From positions 9,505-73,504 of the forward strand of contig CAXTTV010000002.1 in the NCBI GenBank assembly GCA_964247295.1: 64,000 bases of DNA. The letters are read 5' to 3'. The notes beneath the pieces were generated by a model. The model saw only the letters and a program-made list of their open reading frames with translations, was not told the origin of the DNA and did not search any database. This DNA is from CAXTTV01 sp964247295. GTDB taxonomy: Bacteria; Chloroflexota; Ktedonobacteria; Ktedonobacterales; Ktedonobacteraceae. Of the stretch, positions 18,522-27,282 are shown one piece after another. The first letter of the stretch is position 1; each line of letters opens with the position of its first letter. A program made the translations under genes and the position numbers.

Positions 18522-21500
18522 TCAGGAAACCGAGATAGCGAAGACATGTATTTGTCCCTGGTCCGCTGATTTTGGCAATGTTACGCTAGCAACCTGTTTA
18601 CTTGTATTGAGCGCGATTGGTGCGCTCGCAAAGAGATAGGTCATTATGCTTTGTTTGCCGGCTGAGTTGTTGCGATAAGGGATGCTAGTCGCCACAACAT
18701 TATTGAACGACGGCTGACTTGAGCCAGCGCCAAGCGTCCAGTCACTGAAGCCGAGCTGGGCCTGTTGTGTACTCCCATCGGTATAGGTAATCGTGACGGT
18801 TCCTTGAGATGGTCCATCGCTTGAGCTCCCAAGGAAAGTCAGCTTACTCGCTCCCGCTTTGGCGGATAGTAGTGGGATAGTCTGTCCAGCGGCAACGATA
18901 TTGTCGTCAGTTCCAGGCGCGACATTAGGCCAGGTAAAGGAAGTGCCGGCGACTGTCACCATGCCACCTGGCTTGTAGCCGTTATTGGCAAGCTGTTGCG
19001 CCGAATAGCTGTAGCCAACACCATCGAAGTCAGCATCGCCTGCATTGCTGTCATCGGATATTCCTACATTGTTAAAGAGTCCTAACAAACTTCCAGGTTG
19101 GGCAACAACAATCTGTAAACCAATATCACTTAGTTGAGTGCCGTTAGCTGTTCGTACTGAAATGGTGGCGCTGTAGTAGCCCTCGGCTACCCCTTTATCA
19201 ACAGCAACAGTGAAAGCCTGGTTCCCAGTTTTTTCGTTAGGTATAGTAACGGTACCACTGGTTGGAGTGATATGAATGCCGTCCGGAACTTTATTGACGC
19301 TCCACGTGATGCTGTTTGTAGTCCCTGTGATATCTTGTCCAACAATACTTGATTGAGCACTGCCCCCTGGAACGACCACAACGCGGCCGGGATTGAGCGA
19401 AACCAGTGTTGGGATCTCACCTTCCTGGTAGGAGGGTGGCTCATCGGCGGGATTGCTGCCCCAGGTAGTGTTTGGTGTAGTAGACAGAGTGAAATCCAGT
19501 TTTCCACCACCAGTCATAAAGGAAGCTGGAAGCCAGGGTTTGGTGCTCGTTTTTCCATTGACCTTAAGGCTCTGGATAAACGGTGCATTAGCCGCAGCCT
19601 GTGGAGCATTAATCTGGATCGTCTGTCCACTTTTCCGGTGCAAGGTAATACTGGGGAAGAGAGGACTGGCTAAAGCGACATCAGCGGTACCGGGAGTCTC
19701 GGGGAAGAAGCCCAGAGCGCTGAAGACATACAACGAGGAAGTCTCACCCAAGTCATCATTACCAGGTAGTCCCGTGGGTCCAGGTGTATACAGCGTATTA
19801 ACGACTTTTCTTACAATATCCTGTGTCTTGTAAGGTGCGCCCACATAATCATACTCCCAGGGCGTCTCCAGTGTTGGCTCATTGCCCAGAAATGCATAGG
19901 GTTGATCGGGTCCAGCATTCAATTTTGTAAAGAAGGTATCAAGCCGCTGTTCGACTTTAGCATTCCCTCCAAAAACGTTGAACAGGCCACGCAGATTGAA
20001 GGGTACCATCCAATTGTACTGAGCGCCGTTCCCCTCGACCCAACCGCTTTGGCTGGCGGGATCGAAGTTAATTGGGAAAGATCCATCCTGGCGTCGTGGT
20101 TCCAGGTAGCCCGTGGCAGGATTAAAAAGCTTCTCCCAGTTTTGTGCGCGAGTGATGAACTTTTTCGCGGTTTTCGTATCGCCAAGGGCTTTCGCCAGAG
20201 CCGAGATAGAAAAGTCAGCCGTATTATATTCCAGACTTGTCGCGGCTGGTCCGTAGAAATTACAACACCCGAAAGTGCCATTAGTTGGGATATAGCCCAG
20301 GCTGTCGAGGTAGTTCAGGCCGGGCCGGGCCGGATTTGTCACCGTAGCCTGTTTGACCATTGCAGCCAGCGCGGCTTTCGTATCAAAGTCGCGTGCTCCA
20401 AAGGCGTAGGCGCTGGCGATAATCGGATCGGCTGGATCACCAACCATCACATACGTCTCGCTATTGGCCGACGACCACTTGGGAAGAGTCCCGCCCTGGG
20501 TATAGTCATTCACCATTGATTGGATGATATCGCTACTCTCGGCGGGAGCGAGGAGCGCGAGCAACTGGATCTCGGACCGATAAATATCCCAGCCAGAATA
20601 GTTGGCATACTGAGCATGGCCCTTCGCGGCAGTATGTATGCGACCATCAAAGCCGATATATTGTCCGTTAAGATCCGAGAAGACGTTGGGTTGGAGTAGA
20701 ACGTGATAGAGAGCCGTATAGAAGGTTGTCAACTGTGTAGTTGTACCACCTTTAATGGCAATCTGGCCGAGCCAATTGTTCCATGACTTTTCGGCTTGCG
20801 TGCGTGCAGTATCGAAATTCCCGCTAGCATTTTCTTTCGTCACATTTGTTTGCGCGTTATCGATACTCACAAATGAAAGACCGACTTTAACTGAGACAGC
20901 CTGACTCTTCGCTGTATTGAAGGTCACATATGCTCCAGAGCCTGGGCCAGAGACACTTGTGTCAGGATGTTGCTTTGCGGATGATTGTAAAGCAGCATTT
21001 GTCTTTGCGGATGAGCTGGCTTTAAGCTTCGCTTGTGCCGTGAGTACATCTCGCACTGCTGGAATGGTGCTGGCTCCACCTTTCGTGGTCGCTTTGCCAG
21101 GTGTAACAGAGCCATTGTGCCATGTTCCGATAGATGCGAAGGGCTGGCTAAACTGAGCCCAGAAGTAGACCCGATACTCAGCATTCGCGCCGCAGAAGTG
21201 TCCACTCGCCGCCCATCCTGAGATAGTGTTGGAACCAACATTAACCTGAGCATCGTCGGTACCGGCAGCCGAACCAGATACATTGACGAGCATCGATGCG
21301 GTCTGCCCCTTGGGATATGTAAAGCGCCCTGTTCCACTGTGCTGGGCCGCTGTTAATTCGGTCGTGACATTGTTGTCGAACTTGACCTTATAGTAACCCG
21401 CATGAGCAGACTCATTTTTATGTGAGAATGTAGAAATGTATTGCGCTGGATTGGTCGCAGGTGAGGTTGTGACGGCACCCGCATACGGCATAAAGGGGAT

Positions 21501-21881
21501 ATCACTGTATGTCGTACAGCCAGCTCCATTAAGGTGAGTGAGACTAAAACCCTTGATACGATTATCAGAATACCAGTAGCCGCCCGGTGCATAAAGTGCG
21601 GTGTCGGGGCTCCACTGCATCATACCAAAGGGAGCATTGGCTCCTGGGTAGGTATCACCACCACCGTAGGGCGCTCCTGGTTGTACACCTGTGCCCGTGA
21701 ATGGATCAACTAAATTTGTAAGATTAGTTGTAGCGGAAGGGGAATTAGAGAGGGACTGACGGGCCGTCGCAGCATGAGCATTAAGAGTAGAAAAGATCGG
21801 GCTTGTGAAAAATAGTGTCGCGATCAAAGCAAGTGCGAGATTTATAGACAAACGTCTATGAGAGTAGCGCAGACGTATCAT
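18522..21881 (-). CDS. Secreted GH92 family alpha-mannosidase
   Basis: A 1119-aa exported glycosidase. A signal peptide (hydrophobic about 13-35, cleavage near AHA) is followed by the N-terminal beta-sandwich of GH92 (VDPFTGTGVQPG..., GGGDTYPGANAPFGMMQWSPDT, GFSLTHLNGAGC). The catalytic barrel follows (YHVLLQPNVFSDLNGQYIGFDG, YSGWDIYRSEIQLLALL, GNEPTLETPWEYDYVGAPYKTQ, GNDDLGETSSLYVFSALGFFPETPG). GH92 enzymes are Ca2+-dependent exo-mannosidases. An NEW3-like domain (about 850-940) and a C-terminal beta-rich domain (about 950-1119) follow, perhaps for carbohydrate binding. Start ATG 21881 has AAGGAGGAG. It probably degrades fungal or plant mannan outside the cell. Confidence 0.93.
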   Translation of the reverse strand: MIRLRYSHRRLSINLALALIATLFFTSPIFSTLNAHAATARQSLSNSPSATTNLTNLVDPFTGTGVQPGAPYGGGDTYPGANAPFGMMQWSPDTALYAPGGYWYSDNRIKGFSLTHLNGAGCTTYSDIPFMPYAGAVTTSPATNPAQYISTFSHKNESAHAGYYKVKFDNNVTTELTAAQHSGTGRFTYPKGQTASMLVNVSGSAAGTDDAQVNVGSNTISGWAASGHFCGANAEYRVYFWAQFSQPFASIGTWHNGSVTPGKATTKGGASTIPAVRDVLTAQAKLKASSSAKTNAALQSSAKQHPDTSVSGPGSGAYVTFNTAKSQAVSVKVGLSFVSIDNAQTNVTKENASGNFDTARTQAEKSWNNWLGQIAIKGGTTTQLTTFYTALYHVLLQPNVFSDLNGQYIGFDGRIHTAAKGHAQYANYSGWDIYRSEIQLLALLAPAESSDIIQSMVNDYTQGGTLPKWSSANSETYVMVGDPADPIIASAYAFGARDFDTKAALAAMVKQATVTNPARPGLNYLDSLGYIPTNGTFGCCNFYGPAATSLEYNTADFSISALAKALGDTKTAKKFITRAQNWEKLFNPATGYLEPRRQDGSFPINFDPASQSGWVEGNGAQYNWMVPFNLRGLFNVFGGNAKVEQRLDTFFTKLNAGPDQPYAFLGNEPTLETPWEYDYVGAPYKTQDIVRKVVNTLYTPGPTGLPGNDDLGETSSLYVFSALGFFPETPGTADVALASPLFPSITLHRKSGQTIQINAPQAAANAPFIQSLKVNGKTSTKPWLPASFMTGGGKLDFTLSTTPNTTWGSNPADEPPSYQEGEIPTLVSLNPGRVVVVPGGSAQSSIVGQDITGTTNSITWSVNKVPDGIHITPTSGTVTIPNEKTGNQAFTVAVDKGVAEGYYSATISVRTANGTQLSDIGLQIVVAQPGSLLGLFNNVGISDDSNAGDADFDGVGYSYSAQQLANNGYKPGGMVTVAGTSFTWPNVAPGTDDNIVAAGQTIPLLSAKAGASKLTFLGSSSDGPSQGTVTITYTDGSTQQAQLGFSDWTLGAGSSQPSFNNVVATSIPYRNNSAGKQSIMTYLFASAPIALNTSKQVASVTLPKSADQGQIHVFAISVS

Positions 21882-22246
21882 TGCTGTCTCCTCCTTGTTT
21901 CAGCAACTATAGTAGTGCAAAACGGGAATAGAAAATAGTCGGTCCGGTCCTTTTTCTCCTTTCTTGCCTGACTATTGAGGACAATAATAGAAAAAGCGGA
22001 ATGTATATACCTTTCTTTTCACAAAGGGCATCTCCACTCTAGGGCGGCAGATCCTATTGCAAACATCTTTCTCTACTAATGAGGCACCATATTTATCATT
22101 AGAGATATAAAGATGTTAAAGTAACATTAGCATAGAGACCAAAGTTAGTCAAGTGTTCTTATTAACTTTGATAGATTTTTAAGCTTTTTGTGAAGATAAA
22201 TTGTACCTTCTCTTAAATAGAGGGAAAACCATGCAAAGAGAGAAGC
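21882..22246. other. Intergenic region with candidate GH92 promoter
   Basis: 365 bp, AT-rich, without a gene. On the minus strand TTGACT (22147-22152), a 17-bp spacer and TAATGT (22124-22129) could be the GH92 promoter, giving a leader of about 240 nt. No operator is obvious. Confidence 0.4.
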
Positions 22247-24754
22247 TTAGAAAAGATTGAACTGAAGTACATAGCGTGTGGCAGCGCTACGTGAAGGCAC
22301 TTGAATTTTACGATAGATAGATGTCAGATGAAAGTTGACAGTGCGGGGACTGATGACAAGGTTTGCAGCTACCTGAACGTCAGTCAGTCCCTGGGAAACC
22401 AGCCGCAAGACATCTCTCTCGCGTGGTGTTAAGTCGTCGTGGAGTGAACGAGAAGGGAGATCGGTCGTTATTGGTTGTACCTCTAACAAAGTAGGAGGAG
22501 TCAGTTGCATGGAAAGAGAACGTGCCGCAATAGCTTGTTCAGGTGACATTGCTTGCCCCGCAGCCCATGCAGTAGCAAAGACAGGCTTCCGTAACCCATC
22601 GTGAAGGGCTGTGAGCGTTCGTTCATCAGCCTCTTTTTCGAGAGGCGTCTTTGACGATCCCAGGATCTGACGTGTCGCCGAGGCTGTGCTCAAGAGGTGG
22701 ACGGCCCAGATGGCCTCTTCTTGGGCTACCGCCACTCTTGCCAAACCCTCTAAATACATAGCGACCATCAATCTATCATCGAGCCATATAAGAAGCCTCA
22801 GACCTTTTTCATAGTATTCACATGCCCGCGCATAATCACCAGTCATATACGCAATCTCCCCCAAAGCGCTGAGAGAGTGCGCGATGCCACGCTGATTTCC
22901 TAGCTCCCTGGAGGCCATTAAACTCTCTTCTTGTAATGTACGAGCAGTCGTAATATCCTCTTGAAGGAGTAAGATCCACCCGAGAATACTCAGTGCCGAT
23001 GCCGTGTTATATTGATCACCCAACTCCTTAGAGAGTGCCAGACTTTCTTCGATTAAGAGACGTGCCAATCCGGCATCGCGTTGAAAAAAGGCCAGAGAGG
23101 CGAAATAGTAGAGCGTCTCGCTACGAGCGTTTTTGCACTGATCACCTTTAGAAATGGCGAGACTCTCTTCATAGTACGTCCGTGCGGCCTCAACGTCTCC
23201 TTGCATCCAGGTAACATATCCTAAGCGATAGAGTGAATCCGCAATCCCTGTTTGATCACCTTGTTCGCGAAAGATGCTCAGGCTTTCCTCGCACGCCGCT
23301 ATCGCATAGGGGAGATCACCTTGATAGCGGGCCAGAGTCGCGAGAATACAGAGAGCGTTGCCTCGGATCGCAGGGGGTACTCCTTGCCGCCCCTTCAAAG
23401 CTTGTTCGAGGAGCTCACGACCTTCTTTTACATGCCCACCTATAATCCAGAAACGTTCCAACGCTGTCCCCAAACGAAGGGCCATTTCTGTTCCTTTGCT
23501 TGTCTCATTCTTCCCGCAAGCGATGAGAAAGCAGAACGCCTCCCGTATATTATCATGTTCTTGCTGTAAACGATCAAGCCAGACGCGTGGCTGTGAGCCT
23601 TTTAACTCTGGCTTCGCCTCCTCTGCCAGAGTGAGGTAATATCTGGCATGAGCCCATTGAACCTGGTCTAGCTCCTCCGCGAGAGTAAGACAGTATAGCC
23701 CATATTCGCGGATCGTTCTGAGCATAAGCAGGCGGCGTTCATCCACTTCTTGGGTAGAGTGATAAAGCATACTGTTATCAATGAGAGATATGGCATCCTC
23801 TAGAAGCCATTCCTTCCCTTGATGGTAGCCTGTCATTTCCCATGCGGCCTCAACAGCTTGCAGCGTACAGCCGCCCACAAAAACTGAAAGGAAGCGGAAG
23901 AGTTGCTGCTCCCTCGGCTTCAACAGACGATAGCTCCACTCCAGGGTATTTTGAAGCGTCTGTTGTCTTCTCGGTGCATCGCGCATGCCGTAGGTTAATA
24001 GCCGAAAACGATGGTCCAGTCGTTCCAGAAGTGTTTGTAGCGAAAGTACCTTCAAGCGAGGAACTGCCAGTTCAATCGCCAATGGGAGGCCATCCAGATG
24101 GATACAAATCTCAGCAACAATGCGGATATTTTCTTCATTGAGAATCAACTGAGGGATGGCAATTCTAGCACGTTCCAGGAAGAGGGCGATTGCGGAATAC
24201 TGGGTGAGTTCTTCTTTCTTGGGAAGCCGGGCGAGATTTGGAAGTGCCAGCGGGGACACATAAAATGTATGTTCACACGCGACCCGCAAGGTTGCCCGGC
24301 TCGTAGTCAGGATTTTGAGATGAGAGCATGTTTCCAGAAGATTTGCCAGAGCAGGAGCTGCATCTATTAGCTGCTCAACATTATCTAGCACGAGGAGCAG
24401 AAGCTTCTCCTTAAGAAAGGCTTTTAAAAGATCAAATATTGGCTGGCTTCCCAGTTCTTGCAATCCGAGTGCCCTGGCGATTGTCGGGATAACAAGTTTA
24501 GGATCGCTTGTTTCCATAAGAGAGATAAAGCATACCTGATTGTGCAGTTCATTTGCCAGGGTCTGAGCAACCTGGAGACCAAGACGTGTTTTCCCAACAC
24601 CACCAGGACCGATCATCGTAAGTAGACGTATTTCCGGTCGCCTGAGCAGTGTGCATATGGTAGAGATCTCCTGCTCACGCCCAATAAACGAGGTCAGCCG
24701 AATAGGTAAAAACTGCCAATTGTCGTCTGGTGAAATGAGTGCTCTCTCTTGCAA
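22247..24754 (-). CDS. LuxR-family regulator with NB-ARC ATPase and TPR repeats
   Basis: An 835-aa STAND-type transcription regulator. The N-terminal ATPase starts with SFIGREQEI and has Walker A IGPGGVGKT (residues 48-56), Walker B LLLLVLDNVE and the LTTSR motif. A long helical region follows, with at least five TPR-like units (GIADSLYRLGYVTWMQGD..., NTASALSILGWI..., GIAHSLSALGEIA...). The C-terminus is a LuxR helix-turn-helix (LTPRERDVLRLVSQGLTDVQVAANL). Nucleotide-driven oligomerisation usually activates such proteins. The start is a TTG at 24754 with GGAGG ten bases upstream; the nearby ATG is out of frame. The target is unknown; the GH92 gene downstream on the same strand is a candidate, which is inference. 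Confidence 0.93.
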   Translation of the reverse strand: MQERALISPDDNWQFLPIRLTSFIGREQEISTICTLLRRPEIRLLTMIGPGGVGKTRLGLQVAQTLANELHNQVCFISLMETSDPKLVIPTIARALGLQELGSQPIFDLLKAFLKEKLLLLVLDNVEQLIDAAPALANLLETCSHLKILTTSRATLRVACEHTFYVSPLALPNLARLPKKEELTQYSAIALFLERARIAIPQLILNEENIRIVAEICIHLDGLPLAIELAVPRLKVLSLQTLLERLDHRFRLLTYGMRDAPRRQQTLQNTLEWSYRLLKPREQQLFRFLSVFVGGCTLQAVEAAWEMTGYHQGKEWLLEDAISLIDNSMLYHSTQEVDERRLLMLRTIREYGLYCLTLAEELDQVQWAHARYYLTLAEEAKPELKGSQPRVWLDRLQQEHDNIREAFCFLIACGKNETSKGTEMALRLGTALERFWIIGGHVKEGRELLEQALKGRQGVPPAIRGNALCILATLARYQGDLPYAIAACEESLSIFREQGDQTGIADSLYRLGYVTWMQGDVEAARTYYEESLAISKGDQCKNARSETLYYFASLAFFQRDAGLARLLIEESLALSKELGDQYNTASALSILGWILLLQEDITTARTLQEESLMASRELGNQRGIAHSLSALGEIAYMTGDYARACEYYEKGLRLLIWLDDRLMVAMYLEGLARVAVAQEEAIWAVHLLSTASATRQILGSSKTPLEKEADERTLTALHDGLRKPVFATAWAAGQAMSPEQAIAARSLSMQLTPPTLLEVQPITTDLPSRSLHDDLTPRERDVLRLVSQGLTDVQVAANLVISPRTVNFHLTSIYRKIQVPSRSAATRYVLQFNLF

Positions 24755-25139
24755 GGCGTGTTGTCCTCCATATGATGAAATCGTGATACTACTGAAAATC
24801 TCGCGTATCGTATTTATGCGAGGATCAGCGCAAAACCTGAGAGAATTATCAGTTCTTTTTTCGATGTAACTCTATAGGCTTTTCATTAATAGGTAGTTTT
24901 ACACATGTATTCTTCTTACCCTACGAATATATTTTCTGGTAGAGACCAATATCTATAAAAAGAAAAGCCAACACTTTAAAAAGTTTTTAGGATTAAAAAA
25001 TAAAAATTGCAAAAAAGACATGAAATTGGTAATTACTTTAATTAATGTTTTCCTTTAACCATTATAGTCACATTTTATGAAGGAAAAAGAGAGCGTCCTT
25101 CTCTCGGTAGCCTATCCATATCTCCCCTTAAAAGCCGTA
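24755..25139. other. AT-rich intergenic region upstream of the LuxR-type gene
   Basis: 385 bp without a credible ORF. A perfect TATAAT -10 hexamer lies at 25061-25066 on the minus strand, with a poor -35. The section 24870-25070 is very AT-rich. Confidence 0.4.
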
Positions 25140-25547
25140 CTACCCAATCAAACGAGCGATAAGGAAAGCTGCTGCGGCGGCCAGCCCACCGATCAAGGCA
25201 GTCTGCAAACCGCTCTGGATTGGTTTTATGCCAGTAAAACGCCCTTTGATGTACCCAAAGATGAGCAATGCTATCAGTGTCACAAGGACTGAGAAGATTA
25301 ACGCTGTCTTTGCGGCTGGAAACAGAAAATAGGGGCTGAGTGGGATCAGACCGCCAACAATATAAGAGAAAGCAATCGTGAGCGCGCTTGTGAATGCGCG
25401 ACGTGGATCTGGCTTCTCTAATCCCAGTTCAAAACGCATCATAAAGTCTACCCATGCTTCGGGTCGTTTGCTTAATGCCTCAACGAGAGGGGTGCTTTGT
25501 TCAGGTGTGAGGCCGTAGGAGGGTTTGCAGTGCGCTTTCTTGTCGTG
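25140..25547 (-). pseudogene. C-terminal remnant of a VIT1/CCC1-type iron/manganese transporter
   Basis: The open frame reads YGLTPEQSTPLVEALSKRPEAWVDFMMRFELGLEKPDPRRAF, typical of the metal-binding middle domain of VIT1/CCC1 proteins. The last three membrane segments follow (ALTIAFSYIVGGLIPLSPYF..., TALIFSVLVTLIALLIFG, LIGGLAAAAAFLIARLIG). The first membrane segments are missing. The frame begins directly behind the TAG of the response-regulator gene, in the same frame, so a deletion joined the two. An internal ATG (MMRF) could give a 100-aa peptide but not a transporter. Confidence 0.8.
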
Positions 25548-25550
25548 TGC

Positions 25551-26267
25551 CTATCCTTTTGGCTGAGCCGCGAGGAGGTAGCCAATGCCAACCCTGGTGA
25601 GAATATAGTGTGGGTGAGAGGGATCGGTTTCCAGCTTCCGCCGCAGACGATTAATATTTACCTGGAGCATATGGCTCTCGCCCAGGTAGTCCGCTCCCCA
25701 GACATGCTCTAACAAGAGGTCCTGAGTGATAACGCGCCCAGCATTTTGCGCTAGATAGGAGAGTAACCGGTACTCAACGGGAGTCAAAGATATTTCCCGC
25801 CCCGCCATTGTCACCAGATGTTGAGTGAAGTCAATGCTCATTTCCCCAATCGTCGTTGCGGTACGCATCATCTGTGAGGCATCCTGGGTGGAAAATTGTG
25901 ATCGGCGCAGGACTGCTCGGACACGTGCAAGCAATTCATCGACACTAAAAGGCTTAGTCAGATAATCATCGGCCCCCATATCCAGTCCACGTACTTTGTC
26001 CTGATCCTGTCCCCGTGCCGTCACCAGAATGATAGGAACACTAGAAAACTCGCGCACCCGCTGGCAGACGGTAAAACCATCCATCTTCGGCATCATCACA
26101 TCGAGCAACACCGCATCCGGTTGGTGTTGCTCGATCAGGTCCAGGGCTTGTTTTCCATCACTCGCCGTCAACACATGATAATCCTCAAACTCCAGATTTC
26201 GCGTCATCAGACGTAAGAGCTGGGGATCATCATCGGCGGTAACAATTGTCGTTTTCTTTGCTGGCAT
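25551..26267 (-). CDS. OmpR/KdpE-like response regulator
   Basis: A 238-aa response regulator: receiver domain with the acidic cluster Asp12-Asp14, phosphoacceptor Asp56 (AVLLDVMMPKMDG) and Lys in LTKPF, then a winged helix (ISLTPVEYRLLSYLAQNAGRVIT, YILTRVGIGYLL). The sequence is closest in feel to KdpE-type regulators, but no kdp gene is near. It is followed on the same strand by a VIT1 remnant and preceded 35 bp upstream by a kinase gene, so the pair forms an operon. The C-terminus (LAAQPKG) ends with TAG directly at the remnant. Confidence 0.93.
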   Translation of the reverse strand: MPAKKTTIVTADDDPQLLRLMTRNLEFEDYHVLTASDGKQALDLIEQHQPDAVLLDVMMPKMDGFTVCQRVREFSSVPIILVTARGQDQDKVRGLDMGADDYLTKPFSVDELLARVRAVLRRSQFSTQDASQMMRTATTIGEMSIDFTQHLVTMAGREISLTPVEYRLLSYLAQNAGRVITQDLLLEHVWGADYLGESHMLQVNINRLRRKLETDPSHPHYILTRVGIGYLLAAQPKG

Positions 26268-26302
26268 ATGGGTGTCTCCCTCTCTTATATATTGTTGTTT
26301 TG

Positions 26303-27142
26303 TTATTCTTTATCTTCTCTTTTTTCAATCTGTGGTAGGCAGAGATAAAATGTGCTGCCTTTCCCGTTTTCACTTTCGGCCCACAACAGACCATGATGTA
26401 GCTCGATAATTCGCCGACAGATAGTCAGGCCCAATCCTAATCCATTTGTTTCCCGTATGAGCCGCGTATCAATTCGATAGAATGGATCGAATATATATGG
26501 TAGATGTTCAACTGGGATCCCTTGCCCAGTATCATGGACACCTATGACGACTACCGGACGATCTCCTTGCTGGACCGCCGCGATATTCCTTTCGGTCTCT
26601 CGTGAGAAAAGGGGGAATTGCTTGAGATCATCCGAAGCATTCAGCATCTGGATCGTCACATCAACTGTTCCGCCCTTAGATGCATGGAGAACCGCATTCT
26701 GCACAAGATGATCCAGCACCTCTCGCAAGCGATCCGGATCTGCTTCGATCATCAGCGTGTTGGGTTGTTCTTTATAGAACGCACCGGCATGGATTATAAA
26801 CGTTGGATGAGGCTGAGAAAAAGGATCTTTGCCATTCTTTGATCCCCTGGAACGTGTTTCTGCGACCATAATCGCTTCGCGCAGGAGGTGGTTGATATCG
26901 ACCGTTGTATACTCAAGCTTAATTGTCCCCGACTCCAGTTCCGACATCTCTAAGAGGGAATTAATCACTGCCGTAAGACGATCACTTGCCTCATGGATAG
27001 CCATAAGGAACTCGTGCCGTTCTTCACGCGAGATCCGGCGTTCGTGGCGAAGGAGCGTCGTCGTGTACCCTTTAATCGAGGCCAGTGGGCTGCGTAATTC
27101 ATGGCTCACGGTCGCTAAAAGCTCGGATGAGAGCAATGCCAT
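26303..27142 (-). CDS. Soluble histidine kinase core (HisKA, HATPase)
   Basis: A 279-aa kinase without any sensor domain. Residues 1-80 hold the HisKA helix with phosphoacceptor His14 in ATVSHELRSPLASIKGY. The N box (LVQNAVLHAS), G1 (VHDTGQGIPVEHLPYIFDPFYR), G2 (GLGLGLTICRRII) and the final GKGSTFYLCLP are all present. The missing sensor suggests that it is either a truncated gene or receives its input from a partner. A GAF-PAS kinase starts 140 bp away on the other strand. Its regulator follows 35 bp downstream. Start near 27142; upstream frames do not add recognisable sequence. Confidence 0.88.
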   Translation of the reverse strand: MALLSSELLATVSHELRSPLASIKGYTTTLLRHERRISREERHEFLMAIHEASDRLTAVINSLLEMSELESGTIKLEYTTVDINHLLREAIMVAETRSRGSKNGKDPFSQPHPTFIIHAGAFYKEQPNTLMIEADPDRLREVLDHLVQNAVLHASKGGTVDVTIQMLNASDDLKQFPLFSRETERNIAAVQQGDRPVVVIGVHDTGQGIPVEHLPYIFDPFYRIDTRLIRETNGLGLGLTICRRIIELHHGLLWAESENGKGSTFYLCLPQIEKREDKE

Positions 27143-27282
27143 TTTAACTATCTCGTTTCCCTGTTAGAGTTCTACAGAATCTTGCAAATCTATGTGTGTA
27201 TAGACTATTATATGGGAGAATTATTCACAAAGACAGCACAAATACCGTTTTGATATCACAGTCGCATCACAATGAGAGAGAC

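Noticed and set aside
19902..20519. 205-aa open frame on the plus strand inside the GH92 gene
   Set aside because: Opposite-strand shadow of a well-conserved gene; no start signal and no family character.
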